In this document: in pieces, positions 33,727 to 44,069 of the stretch
Layout of the letters: the number at the start of each line of letters is the position of its first letter
Numbering within the stretch: position 1 is the stretch's first letter
Source of the DNA: Ceriagrion tenellum
Lineage: Eukaryota; Arthropoda; Insecta; Odonata; Coenagrionidae
Assembly: GCA_963169105.1 (NCBI GenBank)
Contig: OY720636.1
Location: 142,467,747 to 142,531,746 of the forward strand
Reading direction: 5' to 3'
Length of the DNA stretch: 64,000 nucleotides
Position numbers and translations under genes: made by a program
Notes under the pieces: generated by a model
Seen by the model: only the letters and a program-made list of their open reading frames with translations
Told to the model about the DNA's origin: nothing
Databases searched by the model: none

Positions 33727-34560
33727 GTTGGTATTGTCATTATTAATTCTAGGAAAAGGTAAATATGATAGAAATCCTCATTGAATTTATTACACTGTAA
33801 AGTATATATTTCGCAATATATCCTCATTGCTGGCCTGATATAGTAGAGTATAGAGAAATTCCAATGCTTCATTAAAATGCAATCCAGGATAGTACCAGGA
33901 AAATTTTGAATGAAGAAACTGAGATTTCGAGTATATTAAGGAGAGAAAATGAGCTGATCTGATCGGACCTTTCCGTGAATATTGTTTTATTTTCTCATCA
34001 CACGAGTTCCAATTCATAATCCATTTATCGACTTCAGCACATCCGGAGGGTCAACACACAAACTTCTGACAGGCATCGTAATTGAGAAAAGTGATGCTTA
34101 TAAGCGACCTCACTCGGCGTTTTTATATTTTTAAAGGTTATCCTTGCTATTGCAGCTACGACTTCCAACAATCTCTTTTTTCAGCCTTCCTCTTCATTTC
34201 ATTGTACGAGGTGCATCCCATTTCCATCGCCAATACATTTAGGTACGAAGTTCTCGGTCGTCCTCTCTGTCTTTTGCCTAGAATTTTTCCTTCCATAATA
34301 TTTTGTATGAAGTTGTCGTGCCTGAGTAAGTGTCTAATGAGCTTTGCTTTTCTTGTTTTAATTGTTTCCAATAACTATCCCGGATTGCATTTTAATGAGG
34401 CATTGGAATTTCTCAATGCTCTACTATATCAGGCCAGCAGTAGGGATGTGTTGCGAAATATGTAGCTTACAGTGTAACAAATTCAATGAGGATTTCTATT
34501 ATATTAATATTTTCCTAAAATTATTTCCCAGAACTAATTATGACAATACCACTCGGCGTA
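33727..34560. repeat. Large inverted repeat with RTE-like insert
   Basis: Left arm about 33727-33900 and right arm about 34367-34560 are inverted copies: from the outer end GGTATTGTCATTATTAA/GGTATTGTCATAATTAG, then ATAGAAATCCTCATTGAAT, 'ATATATTTCGCAATATATCC' (changed in the right arm), 'GCTGGCCTGATATAGTAGAG', 'AGAAATTCCAATGCTTCATT' and AAAATGCAATCC. The arms encode matching peptides ('YPGLHFNEALEFL', 'LLYQAS'), but these are simply translations of the same DNA. The roughly 465-bp centre holds an RTE-like LINE fragment. It could be a foldback transposon, or two opposed copies of a repeat. No target duplication seen. Confidence 0.7.
34156..34371 (-). pseudogene. RTE-like LINE C-terminal fragment (family B)
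   Basis: A 71-residue minus-strand frame: 'KTRKAKLIRHLLRHDNFIQN', then 'IMEGKILGKRQRGRPRTSYL', 'MEMGCTSYNEMKRKAEKRDC' and W. This is the classic ending of RTE-like endonuclease/RT proteins, with G/R-H-L-L-R-H-D-x-F, the K-R-x-R-G-R-P-R basic block and M-K-R-K-A-x-x-R-x-x-W. The ATG at 34371 is internal; the RT domain is not present. It sits in the centre of a large inverted repeat and appears to have been captured between its arms. Confidence 0.85.
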
Positions 34561-34884
34561 TCTCTGTTTAAATGAACCCGATTACTAATTCGGATCTACT
34601 TTCCTGAACGAATGCAATTGGCTCTACGGATCCAACGAATGGATACTGGACTCTCCACTTGAGTGAGCACTCGAATGGATCCGAGCGTCGGATCCGCGTT
34701 TACCTTCGTCCCTGAATCTTTCCTAATTGTGCCCAAGTATCATGTTGTGATTGATGAGTGGATTTAAAAAATCAGCAGTCGTCACATTGAATCGGGATGA
34801 CTAACGCATGGTTAATTTTTTTTTTCTCATCACGACTTAAAAATGAAATGGTGAAACATTTGGAACACATTTATCTCTCCTACA
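34561..34884. other. No recognisable gene; BamHI-like palindrome cluster
   Basis: 34628-34700 contains GGATCCAACGAATGGATAC, then 'AATGGATCCGAGCGTCGGAT' and CCGCG, a small cluster of inverted GGATCC-centred words. No gene. Confidence 0.4.
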
Positions 34885-35705
34885 TCTAAATCTACATAAT
34901 ACCCTGCGAGCCGCTGTATGGGTGTGTGACATGGAGTGTTAGGTCACCAACCGTGTAAAGGTTAAAGTTTTTGGACATGAAATGGTGACATATATTATAG
35001 GAGTGTATTTAGTGGAGCTCAATTTTTATTGTGGTCGCTTATTGTTCGCAGAAAGAACGAGTTTTTGTACCTTTCTGTTCGGCAGTGTATCTCTCTTATT
35101 TTATCGCATCTGTCAGACCTAGAGATGAAGTGAGGAGTCATGATAATATTCTCTATGTCGCTCTGAAAAATATCAGTTCTGAATTTATCAAGCAACCTGA
35201 GCCTAGCGTGTAGCCTCCGAGTTTCTAGAGGGCTCCCACCTTAGTTCCTCTAAAAGTTGTGTAACACTATATGTACGCTCATAGCAGTTTTTAACGATGC
35301 GCGCTTCCTTTGTATTTTATTAATTTTTTTGGTTGATTCTATTTGACAAATGCTCACGGCGTGTTCGAGGTGTGGCCCAATCAGAGCGAATCAACATCTC
35401 TTTTTGACAATTTAATCCGAGGACCTTCCTATTATTCGTTTAACAAAACCTAGTTTCCTTAACGCTGCGCCAAATATGTTCTATATATGTAAACCCCACG
35501 ATATATCAGAAGTTAAGGTAATTCCAAGATATTTTACTGCATCTGAAGAATTTATGTTTACTCCACCCACAGTATAGGTATGGCATTTTTGTGATGACTT
35601 TCGCAGGAAGCGAACTGTGGTGCATTTGCTGATATTTAATTCTATCCCCCACTCCTGACACCACGAGTGAACGTTGTTAAGGTCCAATAACAGAGCTTCA
35701 AAGCT
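34885..35705 (-). pseudogene. Jockey/CR1-type LINE 3' half with tail (family A)
   Basis: Best copy of family A. On the minus strand from 35705: 'LNNVHSWCQEWGIELNISKC', 'TTVRFLRKSSQKCHTYTVGG', 'VNINSSDAVKYLGITLTSDI' and SW (open frame 35687-35481), the usual sequence after the RT palm. Further on, in shifted frames, come 'NCYERTYSVTQLLEELRWEP' and the 'F.R.DIFQSDIENI' region, then the 3' UTR, ending with CCCTGCGAGCCGCTGTATGG-equivalent sequence and a TAGATTTAGATGTAG tail at about 34885. Multiple frameshifts and stops; 5' truncated. Confidence 0.85.
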
Positions 35706-36534
35706 CTTCGCGCTCTTCGTATTTAAAGGATTATATGAATTTCTAGGACTTCTATGTTGGGCAGAGTTAAGTTCTGCTCTTCAATGAGTGTCTACGTTGA
35801 CGTTATAACTGATGGAAAGAAGGTTGAGGGTGATAAGGGTCACGCATAGGATTGTGTTGTCCCTCTCCTCGAATAAATCGCCCGAAATGGCGCAGGCCAT
35901 ACATTCTGGTCAGGAAAAGGTCTAAAATGGCGGAAGACGTATGACCTGGGCGCTTAACTCCCGCATCGAGCGCGGAATCGGAAGTGATGGGAACGCCATC
36001 AATCTCTCCGGCGTGAAAGAGACGTATAAGACGTAGGCGGCGCTCGGGTCATTTTGTCCCGACAGCGAGGCGACGGAAGAGAAAACAAGGCCATGCTTCA
36101 TTTATTCGCCTATGTGAGAGCTCATTAGGGAACGAGTGAAACCGTTGATTTTTCCCTCTAGTTATTAGTATCATCGAAGCCTTCGACATGTTGTTTGTTC
36201 TTTCGCACTCATTTAGCTACGAGGTTGAAGTATAATGAAGGTGCAAACTAGAAGATTCCCTGTGGTCAAAATTCAGTAATTTTATTTTGGCATATCTCCT
36301 TGTGCAAAAACAGTCATGTGACATAAATGGATGGTGGCGTTCGCGAATTCTGTTTATTGTTATTTCTTGGAGTTAATTGCGATGGCAGCAAATAGTAATT
36401 ATGATCCGAGTGTCCACCAAAAAAGCCTTGGTGAATTTGAGTGGAAAAGCTCGAAGTAACTAAAGTATGTTTTAAGAGTTGCTTGACTTAAGTTTTCAAT
36501 ATAAGGTGGATATTTTTGCTTTATATCTTGTATT
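35706..36534. other. No recognisable gene
   Basis: 35850-36080 is somewhat GC-richer (GGCGGAAGACG, GAGCGCGGAATCGG, GGCGGCGCTCGGG) with no ORF of note. Nothing else recognised. Confidence 0.35.
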
Positions 36535-36650
36535 GAGGCAATTTCTCAGTGCTATCCAAAGGCAAACAATGAAGGAACAGGGGGAAGCAATAAGGTGGAC
36601 ATCTCGGCTGTCAGGTCACAGTTTGATGACGTCATACCCTCTCCATCTAC
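36535..36650 (+). repeat. Dispersed repeat with TGACGTCA, copy 2
   Basis: Same-orientation partner of 8375-8490. The CRE octamer lies at 36627-36634 inside the identical block TTTGATGACGTCATACCCTC. Overlapping 60- and 78-codon frames are incidental. Confidence 0.6.
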
Positions 36651-38467
36651 CTCAGTGGAGTCAACACTGCTTCTGTCGTCGTGCAAAATGGTCGCATCTC
36701 AGAAAGCTTTGTTAAAAAGCGCTCTTGCCCACAGAGCTGTCATGAGTGATACGTTTCAAAGGATGGATACCCGATAATCAAATGCTCCCCTCGCGCCATG
36801 CACAGTTTGATCTCATCGCGTCGCTGGTAGAAATTAAAGGAATCGGAAAGAATGGTGGCGTTATTAGATTAAAGTTATTTTGAGAAATTGAGATGGTAAA
36901 TTTTTAATTTTGTGTAACTGGATCATAAAACCTGAAATGGAGTCAAATATCATTTTAATTATTTTTATAGGTCACGTATGTCCTTTCCAAACGATTGGGC
37001 ATCGATTGAAATTTGAAAATGGCATTTCAGTAATAACAGCCCGCGTAAACTGACGCCGTTTTTTGTATCAAGGTCCGTAATGTCATTCATTGATCACATT
37101 CGATGTTTGAGTATTACAGGCAAACAAGTGGGAACTGGTGTGAAATTCACCTCGAAGTAAGTAATTCGCAGGGCACTTGGGGCAACCTTGGAGAATGATT
37201 TTCAACTGCGAATGTCATGCATCAGTCCATCGTGACATCGCCCGTTTCAGGCTTTCAATCAATTAAGTACAGCGGCATGTGAAATTGCATCAATAATGGC
37301 TATGAGTGAAATTTTTCATGTAAAATAACAAATATTACCCATTTGTGATCTAAACCATATAACCATAATTGTTCATATTCTTTGAGAATACTTGAGACAT
37401 CTAATTCCGCAAGTTCTTGAGCGGATAGCTTGTTAAACAGTTCAGGAGTAAGATATATTGAGCATCGATGGGGCTAAATAAATTGCGATGCGTATACTGT
37501 CCAGAATTCCACCCCTATTTGAAATGAATGACCGCGACCGTAAGACCCTCGAGCGATTATTAATAACCAAAATGAATTTTCCTAAAAACATCAAAAATGC
37601 AAAATTTCTCTTAAAAATTCATTTTAGGTAATTGAAAGCCATTTAATTAAATTTAATGAGCCGTTTGGTTTAATATCCTTTCAAAATTTTCATTTGAGCG
37701 TTGAATATATTTCTCTGTTGATTGAATCCAGGAGCAATAGACGCTTAGCTGTGATCTGCTTGCATTAAATATTTTTCTCCTCCAATTTAAATCGCATTCT
37801 TCCGAGAAAACTCTTCATAAAAACCCGCCTCGTGTGATGATGTTTCGGCTTTTTTTATGTGCGTTCATTCATTTGGAAATGAAGCGATCCTTCATTGCTC
37901 ATTGACGTGTGAAGTTTTGGTCCCTCTATTTCTTCTCTCAGTCGCCTTCCTTTAGCTAATCACTCGTAACGACTCCCATTTCCGCTTGTATGGAAAGTTG
38001 TCTCCTCCATCTAATTGTGCTCGACCTACTTCTGCAATTTTCCTATTTTATCTACTTCATGATATTTGAAACAAGGTTGTATATTCTCAGTTCATTTTTG
38101 TCTACAAATAAATTTGAAGCATTTTTCTGTATTCTGGCAATTAGCAAAATAACTTTTACTATTCATCATTAGAATTGATGTTCAAAGGCTGTTTGAATTT
38201 ATCCTCTCAGATATTAAATCAAAGGAAATTGAGCCCTACGGCCTCTCAAGATAGCAAAATTAAAAGAGTCTCCAATAGCCGTAAAAATGGCGCCACTCGT
38301 CAAACATGCAACCACACAACACTTACTGTGTTGGTTTGCGGGAATGGGGATTCCTCAGCAGGGACCAACCACAATTTCTCTACCAGAATACCCTCTTGTG
38401 ATGGTTTACTGGAATGTTACTTCCTCTCCAGTGACCACCACAGACACACACACACTCAACCCAGTTG
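36651..38467. other. No recognisable gene
   Basis: AT-rich, with unrecognised short frames. 38290-38467 has CA-rich sequence and may be the 5' part of the PLE-associated unit that ends at the 38.7-kb hammerhead-like site, but this is only proximity. Confidence 0.35.
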
Positions 38468-38575
38468 GGATCCTTTTCGAGGGCTAATGGGACCCTGATA
38501 AGGATGCCTGGGTTATAACCTGAGATCCTTCATAGGGCTAGTGGGACCCTACTAAGGATACCTGGTTATTACCAC
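38468..38575 (+). repeat. Two copies of a ~53-bp unit
   Basis: 'GATCCTT' + 'AGGGCTANTGGGACCCT' + AAGGAT.CCTGG + TTAT.ACC occurs at 38468-38522 and again at 38523-38575, with several substitutions. CA/CTCA-rich simple sequence lies on both sides (about 38440-38460 and 38575-38620). Confidence 0.75.
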
Positions 38576-38695
38576 AATCACACTCACAAGCACTCAAATC
38601 ACTCACTCACACACACAGACGGGCCCAAATTCTGGGAGAAATCGCTCAAAAAGAGCGTGGTCAAAATATAAACACTAAGACAAATGAGGGTGAGC

Positions 38696-38741
38696 GTCGG
38701 ATACGCGGATTTCGGCCACAAGGTGGCCCTCTTCAGCGAGC
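38696..38741 (-). ncRNA. Hammerhead-like motif with long stem II
   Basis: Minus strand: stem I 5' side GCUCG, core CUGAAGA (plus 38730-38736), one extra G, stem II GGCCAC/GUGGCC with a CUU loop (6 perfect pairs), GAAA, stem III AU/AU around CCGCGU, cleavage triplet AUC, stem I 3' side CGAC. Three stem I pairs adjoin the core. This copy has the strongest stem II and supports the general layout and the one-base insertion. Confidence 0.5.
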
Positions 38742-39205
38742 TGAAGGGAAAAGCACTTGCAACACGAGGTTGTAAGTGAAAAGTTATTTTTACGGCTATT
38801 GGAGAGACTTTTAATTTTGCTATGTCAGATATTATTCATCATCCACAAGATTTTTCTCGACCGTCTGTGCTCAGCTCCCCCTCTTACTAATACCCCCCAA
38901 TTAACTTTCTTCGTCTTACTTTCTCATTATTTAAGAGATCTATTCTTTCATTTTAACGCCATTCACCGAATTATTTTCCGATCCATCTTGGCCTTAAACG
39001 TCAACACGCTTTTGGAACTTCCCTCCATCCACCCAATCTTCTGCTTGTCTGAATCTCATTGTTTCCTCACTTGCCATTCCTAGAACATCATGATTTGATT
39101 CCCTTTCCGTCCATCCTACATCTATTTCCGTTTTTAAAGCGTGAAAACTTATTTTCATTTTTCTCTCACCAAGTCCCAGATTATGAAACTAATTTTTTTG
39201 TTACA
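38742..39205. other. No recognisable gene
   Basis: Includes a 108-codon low-complexity Leu/Phe-rich plus frame (38757-39083) from pyrimidine-rich DNA with no recognisable motif; I do not call it a gene. Confidence 0.4.
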
Positions 39206-39275
39206 TCTACATCTACGTAATACCCTGCGAGCCACCACGAGGGTGTGTGGCAGGGGGTGAAGATCACCAAACATG
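39206..39275 (-). mobile_element. LINE 3' tail fragment (family A)
   Basis: 'ACATCTACATCTACGTAATA' + 'CCCTGCGAGCCACCACGAGG' + GTGTGTGGCAG + GTGAAGATCACC is the reverse complement of a family A 3' terminus with its TGTAGATGTAGATGT tail. Only the last 70 bp or so are present, a typical extreme 5' truncation. Confidence 0.75.
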
Positions 39276-39330
39276 CACTATTGCCATGTAAGTAGGATAT
39301 ATAATGTAGACATGCTAGAAAATAGGGTCT

Positions 39331-39534
39331 AAGGCCGCTTTACACGGTACACTTTATTGTACAAAGGAATGTACAAATTCCTTCATGAAGGAAATAGTGC
39401 CGTGTAAAGCGGCAAATTGTATGATTGCCTGAATGACTTAACGGGAAATAGAACCTGCTCTAATTCCATTCAGTTTCTTGTACATTCATGATACATTCGT
39501 TTGTACAATAAAGCGTTCCATTTAAAGCGGCCTT
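39331..39534. mobile_element. Non-autonomous TIR element (MITE), ~204 bp
   Basis: The left end AAGGCCGCTTTACACGGTAC + ACTTTATTGTACAAA matches the inverted right end (AAGGCCGCTTTAAATGGAAC + GCTTTATTGTACAAAC) with a few changes. A third copy of the core, GTGCCGTGTAAAGCGGC, lies inverted at about 39389-39406. No coding sequence. Flanks (GTCT / TAAG) give no convincing target duplication. Confidence 0.65.
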
Positions 39535-39568
39535 TAAGAATGATCGAAGGTTTTCCCGGAGAACTATG

Positions 39569-39687
39569 TCGTTGAAGATTATTCGGGATTTCCGGCGTGC
39601 CCTGAGGATGATGGACGACTTGGCCATCAAAACGTCGGCAGAAATGGAGGACCTGACCCGGTGGAAATCCCGAATAATCTTCAACGA
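39569..39687. repeat. PLE-end foldback with perfect 25-bp arms
   Basis: Left arm 39569-39593 (TCGTTGAAGATTATTCGGGA + TTTCC) and right arm 39663-39687 are exact inverted repeats; the 69-bp centre holds one hammerhead-like core. Two overlapping opposite-strand open frames (74-116 codons) cross it and are meaningless. The centre resembles the 49.0-kb site (CTGANGATGATGG...AAACGTCGGCAG). Confidence 0.85.
39597..39641 (+). ncRNA. Hammerhead-like motif with mutated catalytic G
   Basis: Plus strand: stem I GUGCC with GGCAG (four pairs), core CUGAGGA 39602-39608, extra U, stem II GAUGG/CCAUC (5 pairs), then AAAA where GAAA is expected (G12 replaced by A at 39629), A-CG-U mini stem III, GUC at 39634-39636. 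In hammerheads G12 is essential for catalysis, so this copy should be inactive while its fold is preserved. Confidence 0.5.
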
Positions 39688-40471
39688 TAACTTTTCTGTT
39701 CACTGTTATCGTATCAGTCTCGACGAATTGCAGCTTAACTTTCAGCTCTCCATTGCCAGGAACTATACCGAACTTTATATCAATAGAATTTCTTCCATTT
39801 ATGAACTGCTTTCGAAGTATGCGTATTGTTTATCACGTGTTGCATACCTCCAAGGTGTCGCTGCTATGAATCTCAGCTTCTTCGGTTGGGTTAATTGGTC
39901 ATCTAACCTTCATTGATTTCACTTAAATGCCACCACCATAGTGATCGTAGGAGCTTGATGCTATTTAGAGAGTGTGTCGAGGTTTAAATGGCGCTCAATG
40001 AGAGAGATGGTCTCTAGTCTAATCCTAGATTTTCGAATGAGCAGCGAGCCTATCCAATCGTAATCAATTATTATGCGCACGTTAACTGAAGGACTAAGGC
40101 GTCGCATTCGTTCTTCGCCTCGCCTCGCATCTTCGGCTTCGTCTCTCTCTCTTAAGCGAAGTGAAAGCTGTGACGCGATCACACGAAGCCATTTGATTGG
40201 GAAGTTCTTTGCACGTTCTTGTTGTTCTTAACCTCCTCAGTCCCGAGACATATCCAGCATTATTTTTGGAAAATTCATCATACTTACGTTTTGCGTTGTA
40301 AGCCATGTTTGCAGAGTTAATATCCCTGCCACTCAAGCTTTTTAATTATGCTGCCACTTATCAGCAAGTGGCGTTGCCAATGTTTTGGGTTTCTGAGCGG
40401 GAAAAAATTCAAACGTCTGTGTATTGTATACAATACGCCAGGACCGAGGAGGATATGGCAGTCCGAGCGAT
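39688..40471. other. No recognisable gene
   Basis: Short frames without motif. A GC-richer patch at 40090-40180 (CGCCTCGCCTCGC) is unexplained. Confidence 0.4.
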
Positions 40472-41016
40472 ATATCATTTTACTTATAAATGAATGAATT
40501 TGGTCTCTTGGAATTTTAAGGAAAAATATCTCACCCTTCTAATAACACCAAAAATTTAACCCCTTACCTCATTACTTTCCGAGATATTTGCCTTTAAGTA
40601 CCAGCCCTTCTACATGGAAAATGGTACGTGTATGCACTCCAGAGAGAGCATATTTAAAAAAAGGCTTTTCCTACACGTAGATCTCGACAAAAAATCAAGT
40701 GTGTAGTTTGTGTGTTTTATCAACTATTTTTGAAAATTAATCATATTGCCACCGCAGTAAATTCTTCGGGATCACAATAAACCCTCCGTTTTGAGGAGTT
40801 TCAAACGCACGCGCGAACAAAATGAGTCAAGTTTAAGATTTACATAGGCATTTTCATTTGATTACTTACAAAATCTGTCATATAAAACTATATCATTTCA
40901 CCATTAATAATGCAATATTTAATTCGTGTGTCCTAAAGCTGGTGAAATTAAAACGTATGATTCGAATATGGTATCTATATTATGACTAGGGAACTATCTC
41001 GCTCGGACTACCTTAA
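40472..41016 (+). repeat. Dispersed 0.54-kb repeat, copy 2
   Basis: Full-length partner of 19444-19976, same orientation, with an extra CCAAAAATTTAAC insertion early on and scattered substitutions. See copy 1 for the shared blocks. The two are 21 kb apart with unrelated flanks, so they look like independent insertions and not a segmental duplication. Confidence 0.8.
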
Positions 41017-41438
41017 GCGTTCTTGGCAGCGGTGGTGAATATGAAAATGGAGGATTGTCTGCCTAAGTCCCATCCACTCACTCGACGGATCCTCTTCCAT
41101 TTTGCGTTTTGTAAAATATTTTTTCAATCCCTTGTATGAATTGCTTTCAAGTCTGCGAAATGACAGCGTTCCAGCAGTCATGGGAACGGCTAAAGAACTA
41201 CATTTTATTTTTTCCCTTAGTTAAAGCTAGCTATGAGTCGACTTTTCCACGTTGTATATGGAATGTAGACTAAATTACAACTAAGTATATTGTTTTAGAA
41301 TATTGGACTCGGCATGGCTTTATGATATCTGTCAGGAAACAATAGAAATGTATTACTTTGTGTTTGTAAGAAAATCTGTGCTTATACCTTGGAATTTTTA
41401 CAAACTATGCATACTATGTGCCATAAGATTGTAGATTG
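41017..41438. other. No recognisable gene
   Basis: AT-rich; nothing recognised. Confidence 0.4.
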
Positions 41439-41673
41439 ACCCTTAACTGCTAACGTCGGGTCTTTTTTGACCCGGCGTAATTTTTTTGTTGTAAGTGTAA
41501 AACGGCAGCTCGCAGCAACCTTGGTTACAATATAATGCTAGGGGATTAGGGGGGGCGAGCTAGTCGAACTTGAGGCAGTGCGGGTTGGTGCGGGTGACCC
41601 GTCATGACGGTTGCTGTTTACGAGCAATTCGAAAGTGTGTCCGTGGCCAAAAACCTCGGTGGTAGTTAACGGT
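41439..41673. mobile_element. Possible MITE with short TIRs and internal hairpin
   Basis: The left edge ACCCTTAACTGCTAACG and the inverted right edge ACCGTTAACTACCACCG share about 13 of 17 positions. Just inside the left edge, CGTCGGGTC TTTTTT GACCCGGCG forms a stable hairpin (41454-41477). A piggyBac-like origin is suggested by the CCC..TTAA-type ends, but no TTAA target duplication is visible. Confidence 0.35.
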
Positions 41674-44069
41674 TTGGGAAGCTTTTTGGAAAGAAAGAGA
41701 TGTAGCTGTGGCGACGAATGGAGAGAATTGGGTGGAAAGATAGAGTTGGGAATGATGAGGAGCTGAGGAGGGTTGGAGAAGAAATTACATACGTATACAA
41801 ATTTTCACGCATATTCTGTTAATAAACAATAATCGGTTCAGCCTCCTCAATCGTTAGGGTGATTTGTTGGCGAAGACGTCTTCCCATTATCGTTCGTCAT
41901 CGGATAGTTAGAATTCCCCATCGTCATCATCGCGCATTGGTTAGCCCGTGTTAATTTGTCCTTCGTCGGCAGTCGCGCCATTGGATAGTGAGAATCGAAA
42001 GGGAGGACACGCGACGAGGGGAAGTCACGTTCGTGAGACACGCCCCGAAAAATAATAATGAAAAAAAACAAAGGGAACGCGAGGTCCAAGAATGCCTCGA
42101 ATGTCCGCCGTGACGGACGCCGGAGAATTCCGCGCTGCTTTCGCAACCGCTTGTGCGCGTGCGCAGATGGGCGTGTGCTCCACTGGAATCCACTGTGCGT
42201 CATCGGTGCACTCCGCACAGCAGTGTTCGTCTTGATCAGGTGGTTGATGAGAATGTGCTCATTTCTATGTGAACAAGGATATGGCGATACTTGAAGTTCT
42301 TGTAGTAGAGTGAAATAAAATTAACTATGTATCTTCCACTCAAATTTATTGGTACACCTCGGAAAGGTTTCAAAACTAGTGCATTTTATTCAAAGGGATT
42401 ATGTTGTATGATCTCTTTGAAAATGACAGGCAAGTGCTAATGATACCCAAGTACCAAGACATTTATGAAGAAGGTACAAAGTTTATTTTATTTCACGTGA
42501 AAATATTGAGAGTATTTTTTCGATATTTTCGAATATACCTGAGAATTGATTCTTGTATCCGAGGCGAGTAACAAATAAGTAGAGTCTTTGCATTTTCCCT
42601 GTCGCATCCTAGCATCCGTCAGGGTTGTTCGGTGGTTTTCTTTCGTGTTGCCTCCCCTTGTGAAAGTGAAAATGCGTGGAGCGAGGCCACCTGAGAACTT
42701 ATCGACTTAATTTATTGCACGCGGCGTTTTGCAGTCATTTGACATCGAATTTTGGAGCGGCGTAAACAAATTTTTAAGGCTTTCCATTTTTTTGGACGAA
42801 CCCGATGACTACACCAGGATAGTTGGAAGTGAAAACTATCATTTCAATTCCGTTATAATCTGGCATATGTTCCCATTTAAATTCAATGGTGTATTTCTAT
42901 TTCTGACAATGAGAAAATGTGGAACATGTTGGATTAAAAAGGCCATTTTTAATACAAAACTAAACTTAAAGGAAAACTGAATACAAAAGTAAAATCTCCA
43001 CTCTTTCATCCAATCAATTAAAATTTTCAAAAAACATTTTGCTCACAGGATTGGAATGAAATAATTAATTTTCATTGCGTTGAAAATCTAACATGCCAAA
43101 AAAGTATCAATTTCGCTTAAAAGTCATATTCAAACTAGAATCTTTTGGCTCGCTGAACTTGATGCAATACTGGTAAAATGTATTGTATTTTCGAATTTTA
43201 AAAATAATTGATTGCCGGATGCAAAAAAATGCCGAGCGAAATTTTTTTCTTACCGTTTATACGTTTTAATTCACATTAGAATAAACAGGAAGGTAAACTG
43301 CATTTATTATTTTAAGGTGGCTCGGTGTCTCTGGTCACTGCGCATCTTGACCAGGTTTTTGATACATTGTAAATCAAAATGTATGGAATCATGATATGAA
43401 TATCTAAGAAATAATCATAAAAATATTCTTCACTCCACGCGATCCTCCTCGTTTCTTTTGATGGCCGTCGATTTTCCTTGGTCGTCCCGCCGCCGACACG
43501 GCGCGCCGTGTCGCCACCGATTCGATTTCTGCTTGGCGTCGCAGATTTAACATCGCCCTATTGCGCGTGCTGGTTGGCAGCGGTATTTCGTGTACGGTGG
43601 GTTTAAATTGTCTTTAATTGGGGTGACTGCTCGTCCCCTAGTTCCCCAGAGGTCGACAGCGGAGCCGATGCTTTCGGATGCAAATTTGGAGTCTGCGATG
43701 GACGGGGCCGCCCCTTAACGAGGCGAGACAATGACGACCAGGGCCGGCCCCGCCAATGGTGTGCGGTGTGGAGGCGCCGCCGAGGGACATCCCCCCATGT
43801 TCTCTGACGGTGTACCTAATCCCCGTCCGGATCCTAACGTGCGCCCTCCCTCGGGCCCGTGCGAAAGTGTCGTTCCATTCCGGATTGGTCCACGACCTGA
43901 TTCCTTTTCATGAGAATGAATTAGTTACGGTGAGATTACGATCAGCGTTTCCGGACGCGACGGTATCGGACGACGGTGTTCGCGGAGTTCAACAGATTGG
44001 GGCTTAATGTCTTGGAAGTTCGTCATGATGAAGACTACGGAATCGCTTTTTTCCTCAGATTTTAATGTA
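41674..44069. other. No recognisable gene; GC-rich island at 43.44-44.0 kb
   Basis: 43440-44010 is GC-rich and CpG-rich in an AT-rich context and includes a perfect 20-bp palindrome CGACACGGCGCGCCGTGTCG at 43494-43513. Three overlapping frames of 60-83 codons cross it, none with a motif. It could be a promoter or enhancer. 41847-42300 has opposing 78-123 codon frames, also without motif. Confidence 0.35.
43494..43513. repeat. Perfect 20-bp GC palindrome
   Basis: CGACACGGCGCGCCGTGTCG equals its own reverse complement and contains an AscI-type GGCGCGCC core. It lies in a CpG-rich patch. A dimeric protein-binding site is possible but unproven. Confidence 0.9.

Noticed and set aside
39566..39916. 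116-codon plus frame over the 39.6-kb foldback
   Set aside because: It crosses a perfect inverted repeat and its peptide resembles the antisense frame at 49 kb only because the underlying PLE-end DNA is shared.
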